A DNA stretch of 64,000 nucleotides, from positions 1-64,000 of the forward strand of contig NZ_JABTTE010000018.1 in the NCBI RefSeq assembly GCF_013303125.1, in the 5' to 3' direction. The stretch is from Calidifontibacillus erzurumensis. GTDB lineage: Bacteria > Bacillota > Bacilli > Bacillales > Bacillaceae_J. A program made the translations under genes and the position numbers. Below the pieces are notes generated by a model, which was not told where the DNA came from, did not search any database, and saw only the letters and a list, made by a program, of their open reading frames with translations. Shown piece by piece: positions 6,830 to 16,699 of this stretch. Each line of letters begins with the position of its first letter. Position 1 is the stretch's first letter.

Positions 6830-9760
6830 TTAAATAAACAGCTCGTCCACATTCGATGCCCAATAATCCTTATACATAGCAGGTGGCTTTTTATCTTTAG
6901 AAAATAGCTTCAACGAAGTGGAAATCGTTAAACCGTTGTATTGAAAGTTTTTATTTTCAAACAATCGAATAAAACCATCGACTTTATAGGTCCAATTTGT
7001 ATGCTCCATTCCTTTTGGATCGACAAACAGGATCTTATACTTATTATCTTTTATAAACCAAAAAATAAAATCTGGATGGAATTTATGAAATTTATTTTCG
7101 TGGTAATAAGGAATATAAATATTGTCTACCGTTTCATCTAATTTGCTAAACATCCAATAGTCGTACGTTTCTTTGATCTGGTCTTGATGACTGGTAATAT
7201 AATTTTCAAGCGCACGAATAAACTCTACTTCACTTTCGTTTTTAATAATATGGTTGATATAGTCAACTTTCTCATCATCGGAAACAATTAAAGGGATATA
7301 GTAATGTTCTGGGATATAAGTTAATGTTAGTTCTTTGTAGGTTATTTTCTTTTTACCTTTATGAATCAATGCCTGCTTTTCTTTAAATTGTTGCTTCGTT
7401 ATTTTCCCATCCATCAATAAACTTATTAATTCATCTTCATCGATTGTCCCGCTCTCTTTTGAATGAATAACGGCTTGGACTTTTTCCTTCATGATCTCAG
7501 CTTCGTTTTTTGACACATAAATCTTTTTATAATGTTCGATTTCATCCTTGACTTCTTTAAAACCGGAGACGAAGTTTTCTTTATATTTTATGTGCCGTAT
7601 AAGTTTTTCAACTAATATTGAAAGATCTTTGTAATGATGCCCTTCGTCCATTTGAAAAATGTCCTTTTCTTTACCTAAAATCACTTCTTTTAAAAGTTGA
7701 TATTCAGAAACTGTCAAATCAAATTGCAGCAATACAGCTTGGATGGGGATACTACTAAAATATATTTTCAATCTTCCCAATGAACTCGTTGAAATTTTGA
7801 ATTTCGGCATCCGTGCAATATGAACATCTTTTTTTCGGTATTCTGGAATGAGCAAAGGAAATGGAGCACTATTTTTTTCTAATTCAATGATCATCGGTTT
7901 ATCCTTCGTTAAATCATCTTTTAATCCGAAAATTTGCTCTAAAACATTTTTATTCGTGGAAAATAAAAATAACGTTTCTAATAGCGGGACATACTCCCTC
8001 ATTGCGTTATACTCTTCTGTTGTAATCTTGCCAGCATTCATTAAAAATAAGAGCCGTTTTCTTTCATTTGGCAGCGGTTCAAGCCGAATGCCCCTTCCTA
8101 TTGATTGCAATAAAAATTTTTTTGCATCTGTTGAAGTACCTATATTTATATAATTGATAACATTCGGGCGTGTAGAATCCCAACCTTCATAAAAAGATCG
8201 TGATCCCATTAAAATATTGATATCGCCGCTTTCGTTCAGCCCCTCAAAATAACTCCTATTTTCGAAGGCATTTGAAAAATCGAAGCCTTCAAGCATTTCT
8301 TTTTCCCATTCATGGACATTCCCGATTTTTATCAAAGCAAAAGGATTCGATGTTAAATCTGACGTTTTTAATCGGAATGCAATTTCTTTATCATTATTCG
8401 ATCGAATCACTTCAATGCTTCCAAAGTTTTCAGAATTAAAGACCTCTCTTAATACATGTTTTGGTGTTATATTTTTTATCATTGATAAGTTAAACTTTAA
8501 TTTTCCATCACCGACTGCCAGCTCTTTGTTCTTTGTAAATTCTTGGTACAGTTCCTCTTTAGCTAAATCAAAAATCGATTGATCAAAATTTTCTTCTGAC
8601 GCAAAATGTAATAAAGCTATAAAAAATATTTTGAGATCTGCATCTTTCTTATTTACAGAATTGACAAGCGTCACTAATAGCGGACTATGGTAAAAGGCTG
8701 GATTGATTTTTTTGACCTCTTTCGCAGATAGTTTTATTAGAGTCAAAGTAATGAGCGTTTTGTAAGTAATTTTCAATTTTTCTTCCAGCGGAAAATCATT
8801 TTTGCTGGTTTTAAAAGAAGTAAATTCTGAACTGCTTATATAAACATTTTTTCCATACCCATCTTCATTAAATTGCATGATATCGTAATTCTTTACGGTT
8901 GTTGCGATATCAGATACATCTGTAAAGGTGGCGGAAAAGTTAAACAAAAACCCATTTCTCGATAATATCGAATAATACGCTTGCCTTTTTGAATGTTCCT
9001 TCCCGCCTTTATGGGCTTCATCTAGCAGGACATACCAATTTCCATCATTATCATAATCCCTAAAAGATACATACGCTTCCGTATTTTCATCGGAAATTAA
9101 ATCCGATCGATAATAAAAAACTTTAATTTCTCCTAAATCAAAAGCGATTTCACTTTTTACCTTCTCATATTCTTTTAAATCGATGAGCTCTATATATGGA
9201 TTTTTAGGATCTTGGTTAAATTCATCGACTAATTTTTTCGTCTGATTTATTAAGTCTTCTCTTGGAGCAAGCAAAAGAATATCTTTCTTCGGTATTTCAT
9301 TCAATTTTTGTAAATAATCAAGCAATTGGATGACTTTAATAATCAATAAGCTTTTCCCGCTCCCTGTCGACATGGAAAAAGCCATCCGATTGACAAAATT
9401 CATGAAGCTAATTTCTTTATTGTGGTCAGTTTCATAATATTCTTCAAAAATGTTGTACAAAAAACCCTCTTTTTTTGTATTTTTCACAGACAGTTTCGCA
9501 ATATTTTTATCAAAAGCATTATAGCGATCATAAAGCTGTCTTTTTCTAATTATATTTTCTGATGTTCCTTCAGTTCCCGCATAATCAAATCCTTGTTCGT
9601 AAAATAAATACAGCGCTTTTATTGCATGATGAATCGCATCTTGTTGATAGTCGAACAAATTTTTATAATGCGAGAATTTTTTCGCATCAAACCCAGTCCA
9701 ATTTTCAGGGAGATCATAAATATTTATGGCAGAAACCATTTTTTCTAAGATTGGTTTCAT
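6830..9760 (-). CDS. res: type III restriction endonuclease subunit Res
   Basis: About 976-aa helicase-nuclease. In type III systems Res binds Mod, translocates or signals along DNA between two inverted sites, and cuts near one of them. SF2 motifs are intact: Walker A MSTGSGKS (about 130-137), DEAH box LLDEAHKGG (about 246), SAT (about 276) and QSIGRGIRLEP (motif VI). Near the C-terminus HPDFIFWF followed by LFVDPKG gives the PD...DxK nuclease site. The frame continues back to a TTG at 9778, overlapping mod by 13 bp. ATG at 9760 is preferred because it starts 6 nt after the mod stop (translational coupling) and begins with the usual MKPILEKM-like N-terminus. No frameshift, so it looks functional. 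Confidence 0.9.
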   Translation of the reverse strand: MKPILEKMVSAINIYDLPENWTGFDAKKFSHYKNLFDYQQDAIHHAIKALYLFYEQGFDYAGTEGTSENIIRKRQLYDRYNAFDKNIAKLSVKNTKKEGFLYNIFEEYYETDHNKEISFMNFVNRMAFSMSTGSGKSLLIIKVIQLLDYLQKLNEIPKKDILLLAPREDLINQTKKLVDEFNQDPKNPYIELIDLKEYEKVKSEIAFDLGEIKVFYYRSDLISDENTEAYVSFRDYDNDGNWYVLLDEAHKGGKEHSKRQAYYSILSRNGFLFNFSATFTDVSDIATTVKNYDIMQFNEDGYGKNVYISSSEFTSFKTSKNDFPLEEKLKITYKTLITLTLIKLSAKEVKKINPAFYHSPLLVTLVNSVNKKDADLKIFFIALLHFASEENFDQSIFDLAKEELYQEFTKNKELAVGDGKLKFNLSMIKNITPKHVLREVFNSENFGSIEVIRSNNDKEIAFRLKTSDLTSNPFALIKIGNVHEWEKEMLEGFDFSNAFENRSYFEGLNESGDINILMGSRSFYEGWDSTRPNVINYINIGTSTDAKKFLLQSIGRGIRLEPLPNERKRLLFLMNAGKITTEEYNAMREYVPLLETLFLFSTNKNVLEQIFGLKDDLTKDKPMIIELEKNSAPFPLLIPEYRKKDVHIARMPKFKISTSSLGRLKIYFSSIPIQAVLLQFDLTVSEYQLLKEVILGKEKDIFQMDEGHHYKDLSILVEKLIRHIKYKENFVSGFKEVKDEIEHYKKIYVSKNEAEIMKEKVQAVIHSKESGTIDEDELISLLMDGKITKQQFKEKQALIHKGKKKITYKELTLTYIPEHYYIPLIVSDDEKVDYINHIIKNESEVEFIRALENYITSHQDQIKETYDYWMFSKLDETVDNIYIPYYHENKFHKFHPDFIFWFIKDNKYKILFVDPKGMEHTNWTYKVDGFIRLFENKNFQYNGLTISTSLKLFSKDKKPPAMYKDYWASNVDELFI

Positions 9761-9765
9761 GAACT

Positions 9766-12198
9766 CTAGCACCACCAAATCAAAGGTTTAATATAGTGGT
9801 AATCCATGTTTTCTAAATCTACCACTAGCCCATTCTCGAATGTTACTTTCGATTTCTCTAATTTTTCTATTTTCTGACCAAATAAACAGGATAAAGTCTC
9901 TGCTAAATCAATATTTGGATAAATGCGATTGACATTGACCTTTATTTCATTGCCTTCCATTTCTAATGCGTCAGCCATTTTCATATCTCTTAAAAATACA
10001 TATTGTTCAAATGGCGACTTTCTTTCATCGACTAACAGAAATTCCGCATCTTTATAATGAACTTTCTTCAATGTATCTTCATACTGCTCTAGGTGGTAAT
10101 ACTTCATGACATGGGAATGCCCAACGTTGCCGCTCTTATTAGGGGTATTAAAAATAACTCTTTTAATTCTAGGAAGCATGATCGTATCGAACCATTCGTC
10201 AATTTCCACATTGATATACTTCCGATTCCCGCCATCATCACTATTTACAGCAACAACTGCATGGGCGGTTGTCCCTGTGCCAGCATTAAAATCCATAATG
10301 ATGTCATCTGGTTCCGTTGATACTTCAATAATTCTTTTAATTAAGTCCACAGGCTTTTGTGTTTCAAAATTTTCTCTTTCACTTGAATTTGCGGATAATG
10401 GTTTTACCATCTCATCCACCCAAATATCTCCGACAGGATTTCCTACCTTCTCATCTAAATATCTTTTTACCCGCGGCATTCCAGTTTTCGTAAAAATAAT
10501 TAATCCTTTTTTTATTCCTTCATCAATTTTTTCTTGGCTCCAAATCCAATGTTTCCCTTCAGGCGGATACTTTAGTTCACCGTTAAAAATTCTTGGTCCG
10601 CCTTGACCTTTTTGCGTAAAGTCAAAATCGCCATATCTTCGTCCCGTGCCCTCTTCAATATGTTTATAATTTTGATCATCCTTTTCCGATTGGATAAACA
10701 CTTTTTTCAATTGTTGCCGCTTCGGTGTCTTTCTATAAACTAAAATAGTATCGTGAACATTGGAGAAAAAGTTGCTTTGCTTTTTCGCTGACGTTAGTTT
10801 TTGCCAAATAATTTCATTGACAAAATTTTCCTCACCAAAAATCTTATCTAAAAGCATTCGAAGCCGATGTGTTTCATCTTCATCGATACTAATAAAAATC
10901 AAACCATCGTCCGTTAAAAATTCCCTAGCCAACGTTAATCGATTCTCCATCATCGTTAGCCAAGTAGAATGTTGGAAATTATCTTTATAAAGAAAACCAT
11001 CATCGCCCGTATTATATAAAGGATCAATGTATATGCATTTGACTTGTCCTTTAAACTTTTCTTTTAACGTATTCAATGCATGATAGCTGTCACTTTTAAC
11101 AAACCATCCATTCATCTCTTCATCTAAATGTTGAAAAGCCGAAACGATTTTCTCTTTCAAGTCCGGAAAGTACTTCGTATCAAATGGAAGAAACTGATAT
11201 TGTTCTTTTGTTAATTCATCTAAGGTAAATGAATTTTGCACAAACCCAAGAGACTTCCACTCTTGTATTTGTTCTTCCATCCCTTTGCTTTCAACAATTT
11301 GGTTTAAAATGGTCTTTTCAATTTTATCTTTTGTGATTATATAGTTGCTGTTTAATACAAATTTCGGTTTGTTCCAGATTTTTACTAATTCATCTTCAAA
11401 TTGAGATATAAAATCTATAATATGAAAAGCCACTTTTTTCATAGCTGTGATTTGGTTGATTCTCGTGCTTTCATAATAATTTAATTCCTTAAACATATAT
11501 TGGTACAGCCATAAATCGAATTGTTCTTGCAAGAACTGCTTTGCATTTTTGTTGATAAAAAAGTCTACTTCACTTTGCTTTTTAAATAATTTTATTGCTT
11601 TATTCAACGTTTCTTCCGTTAATTCATCACACCCGGCATTTGCAGCTTTTTTTATTAGGTCTGAAATGTTTATCTTTTTATTGGAATATTGAGCTTTCAG
11701 TTTAATCGTATTTTTTTCTGCATGTACGAGTTCAAAAACTAAATCACGTTTTTCGTTATTCTTTTTCATTTCGATTTCAGAAGCATCAAATATAAATTGA
11801 AATTGTTTTACATTTACTTTCATAGATTTAAAAATGACATCCGTTTTAACATAATAAAGCATATTGGTTTTCCAAAACAGGACCACATCTTCTTTATTCG
11901 AATAAACTCTTTCGTAAACACTTTTGTACCAAGGAGTATTACTAAAATAAATCGACCCGCTCTCATTGAAATATCTAGAAAAAAAGGTATACAGCTTATC
12001 AAAAAGTTCTTCCCGGAAATTAGGAAACCTCTCAAGTTCTTGATCAATAATGGCTAACAAATGTTCTTTAATATCCGCAAAATATTGCGCCTTTATATTC
12101 ATTAAGTTTATGTAACCTGATTCAGCTTTACTTTCAATCTTCGTTCCAATAAATATGTCTTCTAAAGCTGACAAGAAAATTTCTTCCTTCGTTTTCAT
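9766..12198 (-). CDS. mod: type III restriction-modification methyltransferase subunit Mod
   Basis: 810-aa adenine-specific methyltransferase that should determine target recognition for the mod-res pair. A long N-terminal part of about 380 residues precedes the catalytic core. Motif IV is at 392-395, in beta-class order, followed much later by the SAM-binding motif MDFNAGTGTTAHAV. The sequence between them would hold the target recognition domain. Motif IV reads DPLY instead of the usual DPPY, an unusual change next to the catalytic residues. Start ATG follows AAGGAGGG at 6 nt. mod is first in the operon and res follows after 5 nt. Host codon style is AT-rich like its neighbours. Confidence 0.88.
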   Translation of the reverse strand: MKTKEEIFLSALEDIFIGTKIESKAESGYINLMNIKAQYFADIKEHLLAIIDQELERFPNFREELFDKLYTFFSRYFNESGSIYFSNTPWYKSVYERVYSNKEDVVLFWKTNMLYYVKTDVIFKSMKVNVKQFQFIFDASEIEMKKNNEKRDLVFELVHAEKNTIKLKAQYSNKKINISDLIKKAANAGCDELTEETLNKAIKLFKKQSEVDFFINKNAKQFLQEQFDLWLYQYMFKELNYYESTRINQITAMKKVAFHIIDFISQFEDELVKIWNKPKFVLNSNYIITKDKIEKTILNQIVESKGMEEQIQEWKSLGFVQNSFTLDELTKEQYQFLPFDTKYFPDLKEKIVSAFQHLDEEMNGWFVKSDSYHALNTLKEKFKGQVKCIYIDPLYNTGDDGFLYKDNFQHSTWLTMMENRLTLAREFLTDDGLIFISIDEDETHRLRMLLDKIFGEENFVNEIIWQKLTSAKKQSNFFSNVHDTILVYRKTPKRQQLKKVFIQSEKDDQNYKHIEEGTGRRYGDFDFTQKGQGGPRIFNGELKYPPEGKHWIWSQEKIDEGIKKGLIIFTKTGMPRVKRYLDEKVGNPVGDIWVDEMVKPLSANSSERENFETQKPVDLIKRIIEVSTEPDDIIMDFNAGTGTTAHAVVAVNSDDGGNRKYINVEIDEWFDTIMLPRIKRVIFNTPNKSGNVGHSHVMKYYHLEQYEDTLKKVHYKDAEFLLVDERKSPFEQYVFLRDMKMADALEMEGNEIKVNVNRIYPNIDLAETLSCLFGQKIEKLEKSKVTFENGLVVDLENMDYHYIKPLIWWC

Positions 12199-12526
12199 CT
12201 ATTTCCCTCCTTATCATCCTACTTTATTTCATCGTCTAAGATTGAGACATTTAGTCAACGGCTAATTTCATCTTCAAGTCTGTAATAAGACGTTTAGTTT
12301 TATGGGAATATAATAAAAATACTTTTGAGCTCTTATGGAAAGCTTTTTAACTTATTTTATACTTAAAATGAAAATTGCGCACATGGAGGGGATAAAGACT
12401 TTTCAAAATAGAGATAGGAATTTCTTATGTTATAAATGGACTACTACTGCCGAGTAGGAGGTTGACATACAACAAAAGAAAGATCGTCATGTTGTTAGCA
12501 TCATTATATGAAGCATTACTTCCTAG

Positions 12527-12721
12527 TTAACAATATTCATCGTATAAAAAGCCACCTTGCACCACTCTGTTTATTTTTTCTACTATTCCCTCTGCTCCCT
12601 TCACCATGGATTTCACACCAATAAAGAATCTCTCTATATAATTCATTGTTTTTTTATCGAGACCTAGCACTTTTTCTAGTTTTATTTTCTCGCAATATTT
12701 ATCCCATAACAAAATTTCCAA
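12527..12721 (-). pseudogene. possible relic ORF, 64 aa, unidentified
   Basis: The reading frame begins at a TTG without a ribosome binding site and remains open further upstream without a better start. The translation has ordinary amino acid composition (MNYIERFFIGVKSMVKGAEG region) and could be the 3' end of a decayed gene. I recognise no family. It could equally be a chance ORF. Confidence 0.15.
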
Positions 12722-12894
12722 TGTTAAAGTACGTAAAAATATATTGTATGATCTCCCTGATTCACCAAAATTTCTTTCTATTTAACCAAATCCATTTCTA
12801 TAAATGTTTTCACAAAGGTGATAGCTGCTCTATTGGCATTAAGAAGAATGCCACTATTATATGATCATAGGTGGTCAAAAGTCTTTTCAAAGTA

Positions 12895-12936
12895 TATAAA
12901 AAAGACCCCCAACCAAATCGGTTGAGAGCCATTTTT
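12895..12936 (-). terminator. terminator of the E1-E2-E3 operon
   Basis: Minus strand: CTCTCAACC, loop GATTT, GGTTGGGGG, then a T tract. It lies 22 bp after the lpdA-like stop codon. The first 21 bp as read on the plus strand (12895-12915) are identical to the terminator downstream of rpsI (22510-22530). Confidence 0.85.
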
Positions 12937-12957
12937 TAAATGAACATCATATCCACT

Positions 12958-14367
12958 TTACTTGATCACATGGATCGGGTGACCAAGGGCAACTTCAGCT
13001 GCTTCCATTGTAATTTCCCCAAGTGTTGGATGGGCATGGATGGTTAATGCAACGTCTTCAGCTCTTAAGCAATTTTCAACAGCTAAACTTAATTCTGAAA
13101 TTAATTCTGAGGCATTTGGTCCGACTATTTGTGCCCCAATGATTACATTATCTTTTTTACGTGTTATTAATTTCATAAAGCCTTCCGTATCATCTAATGA
13201 CAAAGCACGCCCATTTGCTTGGAACGGGAATTTCGACACATTTATTTCGATTCCTTGTTCCCTAGCTAAACCCTCTGTATAACCTACTGTTGCTAATTCT
13301 GGATCTGTGTAACAAACAGCAGGAATGCCGTAATAATCAATTACAGAGTTCATGCCGCTAATAACCTCAGCTGCAATCTTACCTTCATATGATGCTTTAT
13401 GGGCGAGTGGAGGACCTTCTACTATATCTCCAATTGCAAAAATATTACTGATATTTGTCCGGCACTGTTTATCTATTTTTATTAAACCACGATCTGTTAA
13501 TAAAATCCCAATCTTTTCAAGACCCATTTCATCTGTATTAGGTTTTCTTCCGACCGTAACTAAACAATAATCTGCATCGATTGTCTCTATATTTCCATTT
13601 ATATTTACTTTTACTTGTACACCATCAATTTGCTCAATAACTTCACTAACCATGGCTTTCGTATGGATAACCACGCCTTTTTTTGATAAACGCTTCTTTA
13701 CAATTTGTGTCATTTGGTTTTCGAAGCCAGCAAGTATATTTTCCGAACCTTCTAAAATGATTACTTCAGTTCCAAAACTTGCATAAGCCGACCCTAATTC
13801 TGTGCCGATATATCCTCCACCGATCACTACCATTTTCTTTGGTATTTCTTGCAAGTTCAGCGCTCCTGTTGAATCCATTACACGCTTTGAAAATTTAATA
13901 TTGGGCAGCTCAATTGGACGTGAACCAGTGGCGATGATCGCATGCTTAAATGTATAGGTTTGCGAATGATTTTCATCCATGACACGTGCTGTATTTTGAT
14001 CAACAAAATAGACTTCACCTTTTACAAGGTCAACATGATTTGCTTTTAATAGACTACTAACTCCACTCGTTAATTTATGAATTACGCTTACTTTCCATTC
14101 TTGAACTTTAGTAAAGTCCACGCTTACATTTTCCGCTTTAATACCCATATCCTCAGATTTCTTAGCATATTCATAGCGGTGACTAGCTGAAATTAATGCC
14201 TTTGAAGGTATACAACCTACATTTAGACAAACTCCACCGACTTTATCTTTTTCTACAATTGTAACCTTTTGCCCAAGCTGGGCTGCACGTATAGCAGCAA
14301 CATAACCACCAGGCCCCGCACCAACAACAAGAGTATCTATTTCTATTGGAAAATCTCCTACAACCAT
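12958..14367 (-). CDS. lpdA: dihydrolipoyl dehydrogenase (E3 of a 2-oxoacid dehydrogenase complex)
   Basis: 469-aa FAD/NAD flavoprotein that reoxidises the dihydrolipoyl groups of E2 and makes NADH. N-terminal FAD motif [12 protein letters not shown] (14-25). Redox disulfide [13 protein letters not shown] (Cys47 and Cys52). NAD-binding [10 protein letters not shown] near 185. C-terminal HAHPTLGE supplies the catalytic His-Glu pair. Start ATG follows GGAGG at 7 nt. It is the last gene of the operon after E1 alpha, E1 beta and E2, 70 bp downstream of E2, and a strong terminator follows. In a bkd-type operon it would be called lpdV. The sequence alone does not tell which 2-oxoacid complex it serves. 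Confidence 0.95.
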   Translation of the reverse strand: MVVGDFPIEIDTLVVGAGPGGYVAAIRAAQLGQKVTIVEKDKVGGVCLNVGCIPSKALISASHRYEYAKKSEDMGIKAENVSVDFTKVQEWKVSVIHKLTSGVSSLLKANHVDLVKGEVYFVDQNTARVMDENHSQTYTFKHAIIATGSRPIELPNIKFSKRVMDSTGALNLQEIPKKMVVIGGGYIGTELGSAYASFGTEVIILEGSENILAGFENQMTQIVKKRLSKKGVVIHTKAMVSEVIEQIDGVQVKVNINGNIETIDADYCLVTVGRKPNTDEMGLEKIGILLTDRGLIKIDKQCRTNISNIFAIGDIVEGPPLAHKASYEGKIAAEVISGMNSVIDYYGIPAVCYTDPELATVGYTEGLAREQGIEINVSKFPFQANGRALSLDDTEGFMKLITRKKDNVIIGAQIVGPNASELISELSLAVENCLRAEDVALTIHAHPTLGEITMEAAEVALGHPIHVIK

Positions 14368-14437
14368 ATCGTTTCCTCCGAAGAATAAATTTTTAATGAG
14401 GCCTAGCTAAGCTTCAAAAATGTATTGCCTACCATTT

Positions 14438-15691
14438 TTACATCAACTCCAAAAAGAGGAGTTTCGGATTTTCGATCAATGATTTAAATCGATTTGTAAA
14501 AGCAACAGCTGTTCCGCCGTCTGCAACACGGTGATCGAATGTCATCGTAATATTCATCATGGAACGAATTACAATTTCATCTTGATCATTAACTACCGGC
14601 ATTTTTCTAGTTTTATGAAATGCCATTAATGCAGTTTCCGGGTAATTAATAATTGGTGTTGCTCCAATGCTGCCTAAAGGTCCAACATTGCTTATTGTAA
14701 TGGTGCTGCCCGTCATTTCTTTTGGATTTAGTTTTCCTTCCTGTGCTTTTTTCGTTAACTCTTTCATTTCAGCATGAATTTGTAAAAGTGATTTTTTATG
14801 CACGTCCCTTAGTACAGGTACAATCAATCCTTGGTCTGTATCAGTAGCAAGCCCAATGTGGACAACCTTTTCGAGGCGAATGACTTCATTTTCTTCATCT
14901 AATTTTGCATTAAACACCGGAAAATCTTTTAATGAAATTGCTAATGCTTTTAGGAAGAAAGCCACTGCTGAAATATTGACATCCATCGACTTTAATTCAT
15001 TTCTAAAGTTAATTAAATTTGTCATATCGATCTCTTCAAAATGAGAGACGTGTGGAATCGTATAAAGCGACTTCACCATTTTCTTTGCTATTTGCTTTCT
15101 AATTCCTCTAAACGGAATAACATCAGGTTCTACTGCCCTCTCTTCTGTTTCAAATACTTCTTTAACAGTTTGGGACTCAAATTCATTTAGAGCATTTTTC
15201 TGTTGTTGAATATATCGATAGACATCCTCTTCCAAAATTCGTCCAGCAGGACCTGTTCCTTTTACTAGCGAAAGGTCGACATTATTCTCTCTGGCAATTT
15301 TACGCGTATAAGGTGTTGCAATGACCCTGTCTTCTCTACCTTCTCTATTCACAAAAACGTTTTTTTGTAAAGTAGTTTCTTTTTCTGTTGACGATGCAGT
15401 TTTATCTGAATGAAGAGGTTGAGAATGTTCTGCTTTTGTCTCTACATTTGTTCCATTTTCTTCTTCAATTTTTATAATCGTTGTACCGACGGTAATAGTT
15501 GTTCCAGGTTCGATTAAGATTTCTTTTATGGTACCGGAAACTGGCGAGGAAATTTCTGCGACCATTTTTTCGGTTTGCACTTCAACTAATGGTTGGTCAA
15601 TACTCACTTTGTCACCAACTGCTACAAAATATGTTAGGATGTCTCCTTCGTGTATTCCTTCACCAATATCATGTAATTTAACCTCTACCAC
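14438..15691 (-). CDS. lipoyl-bearing dihydrolipoamide acyltransferase (E2)
   Basis: 417-aa E2 core protein that carries the acyl group from E1 to CoA. Lipoyl domain at residues 1-75 with the lipoylated Lys42 in VQTEKMVAE. Linker rich in Glu, Thr and Ser (about 78-105). E1/E3-binding domain about 112-150 (TPYTRKIARENN...GTGPAGRI). The catalytic domain ends with DHRVADGG near 386-393, containing the active-site His and Asp. One lipoyl domain, as in bkd-type and many Gram-positive PDH-type E2s. Start GTG follows AGGAGGTG. It sits 12 bp after E1 beta. The acyl specificity is not readable; context suggests phenylacetyl- or branched-chain acyl groups. Confidence 0.92.
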   Translation of the reverse strand: MVEVKLHDIGEGIHEGDILTYFVAVGDKVSIDQPLVEVQTEKMVAEISSPVSGTIKEILIEPGTTITVGTTIIKIEEENGTNVETKAEHSQPLHSDKTASSTEKETTLQKNVFVNREGREDRVIATPYTRKIARENNVDLSLVKGTGPAGRILEEDVYRYIQQQKNALNEFESQTVKEVFETEERAVEPDVIPFRGIRKQIAKKMVKSLYTIPHVSHFEEIDMTNLINFRNELKSMDVNISAVAFFLKALAISLKDFPVFNAKLDEENEVIRLEKVVHIGLATDTDQGLIVPVLRDVHKKSLLQIHAEMKELTKKAQEGKLNPKEMTGSTITISNVGPLGSIGATPIINYPETALMAFHKTRKMPVVNDQDEIVIRSMMNITMTFDHRVADGGTAVAFTNRFKSLIENPKLLFLELM

Positions 15692-15703
15692 TTTTTCACC
15701 TCC

Positions 15704-16699
15704 TTAAAAGTTAATTACTTCTTCTATCGCTTCCATTACCCGGGCAGGGGTTGGCAAATAATGATTTTCCAACGCGAATAATGGTACATGAACGTCTGGT
15801 CCCGTTACTCGTTCAATTGGTGCCTTCATATATAAGAAAGAAGTGTCATTTATAATTGAGACAATATCATTTCCTACTCCGCCTGTTGCATGTGCTTCAT
15901 GAACAATGACACAGCGTCCAGTTTTTTGGACGGATTCTGCAATTATGTCTTTATCTATTGGATATAATGTCCTGAGGTCGATCACATCGCAGCTAATTCC
16001 TTTTTTCTCAGCCTCTTCGCTAGCTTTCATGGCAACTGCCATCATGGCTCCCCAAGCAATGACGGTGACATCTTTGCCTTCTTTTACTTTTTTTCCTTTT
16101 CCAATCTCAACTGTATACTTTCCTTCCGGCACCTCTCCACGAACAGAACGATAAGCCCGTAGTGGTTCTAAGAAGAGCACCGGATCCGGGTCCTCGATAG
16201 ATGCAATAAGTAAACCTTTTGCATCAAACGGGTTGGAGGGGCATACAACTTTAATACCCGGCATGTGAGTAAATAAAGCCTCTGCGCTATCCGAGTGAAT
16301 TTCCGGAGCATGAACACCCGCTCCATATGGCGCACGGATCACTAGCGGTACTGTAAAAGTTCCCAACGAACGATAGCGCATGCGTACAGCATGAGTCATG
16401 ATTTGCTCGTAGGCAGGATATATAAATCCGAAAAATTGAATTTCCGCAATTGGCAACATTCCGTTGATTGCCATTCCAATCGCAGTACCTATAATTCCAG
16501 ATTCGCTTAGCGGGGTATCAAAAACACGTTCCTCACCAAATTCTCTTTGAAGTCCTTCTGTAGCACGGAAAACTCCTCCGCTCTTTCCTACATCTTCCCC
16601 AAAAATAATAACTTCCTCACGTTCTTTAAGCATGACACGCATCGCGTCAGTAATCGCTTGAATCATTGTTAATTGTTTCGTACTAACCATCATTGCCAT
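15704..16699 (-). CDS. 2-oxoacid dehydrogenase E1 component, beta subunit
   Basis: 331-aa transketolase-like subunit that completes the thiamine diphosphate site with E1 alpha. It shows the E1 beta hallmarks: FGEDVGKSGGVFRAT near the N-terminus, DTPLSESGIIGTAIGMA, and the C-terminal transketolase domain with VIDLRTLYPID and HEAHATGGVGND. Start ATG follows GAGGTG at 8 nt; several Met codons lie in the first four positions. The E1 alpha stop codon is immediately upstream with no gap, so translation is coupled. It resembles PDH/BCKDH beta subunits; context is needed to choose the substrate. Confidence 0.93.
   Translation of the reverse strand: MAMMVSTKQLTMIQAITDAMRVMLKEREEVIIFGEDVGKSGGVFRATEGLQREFGEERVFDTPLSESGIIGTAIGMAINGMLPIAEIQFFGFIYPAYEQIMTHAVRMRYRSLGTFTVPLVIRAPYGAGVHAPEIHSDSAEALFTHMPGIKVVCPSNPFDAKGLLIASIEDPDPVLFLEPLRAYRSVRGEVPEGKYTVEIGKGKKVKEGKDVTVIAWGAMMAVAMKASEEAEKKGISCDVIDLRTLYPIDKDIIAESVQKTGRCVIVHEAHATGGVGNDIVSIINDTSFLYMKAPIERVTGPDVHVPLFALENHYLPTPARVMEAIEEVINF

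Larger units (their letters stand above)
12199..12957. other. 760-bp intergenic region between mod and the 2-oxoacid dehydrogenase operon
   Basis: AT-rich and without a convincing intact gene. It holds the likely mod promoter region near 12199-12300, a weakly supported short ORF (12527-12721, listed separately) and, at its right end, the terminator of the lpdA-like gene. It separates the restriction block from the aromatic catabolism block and may contain decayed sequence. Confidence 0.5.

Noticed and set aside
10106-10606. 166-codon plus-strand ORF inside mod
   Set aside because: Antisense shadow of the Mod catalytic region, without RBS; composition follows the reversed codons.
12646-12864. 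Plus-strand ORF of 72 codons
   Set aside because: No RBS, overlaps the opposite-strand relic, Phe/Ile/Lys-rich translation typical of AT-rich noncoding DNA.
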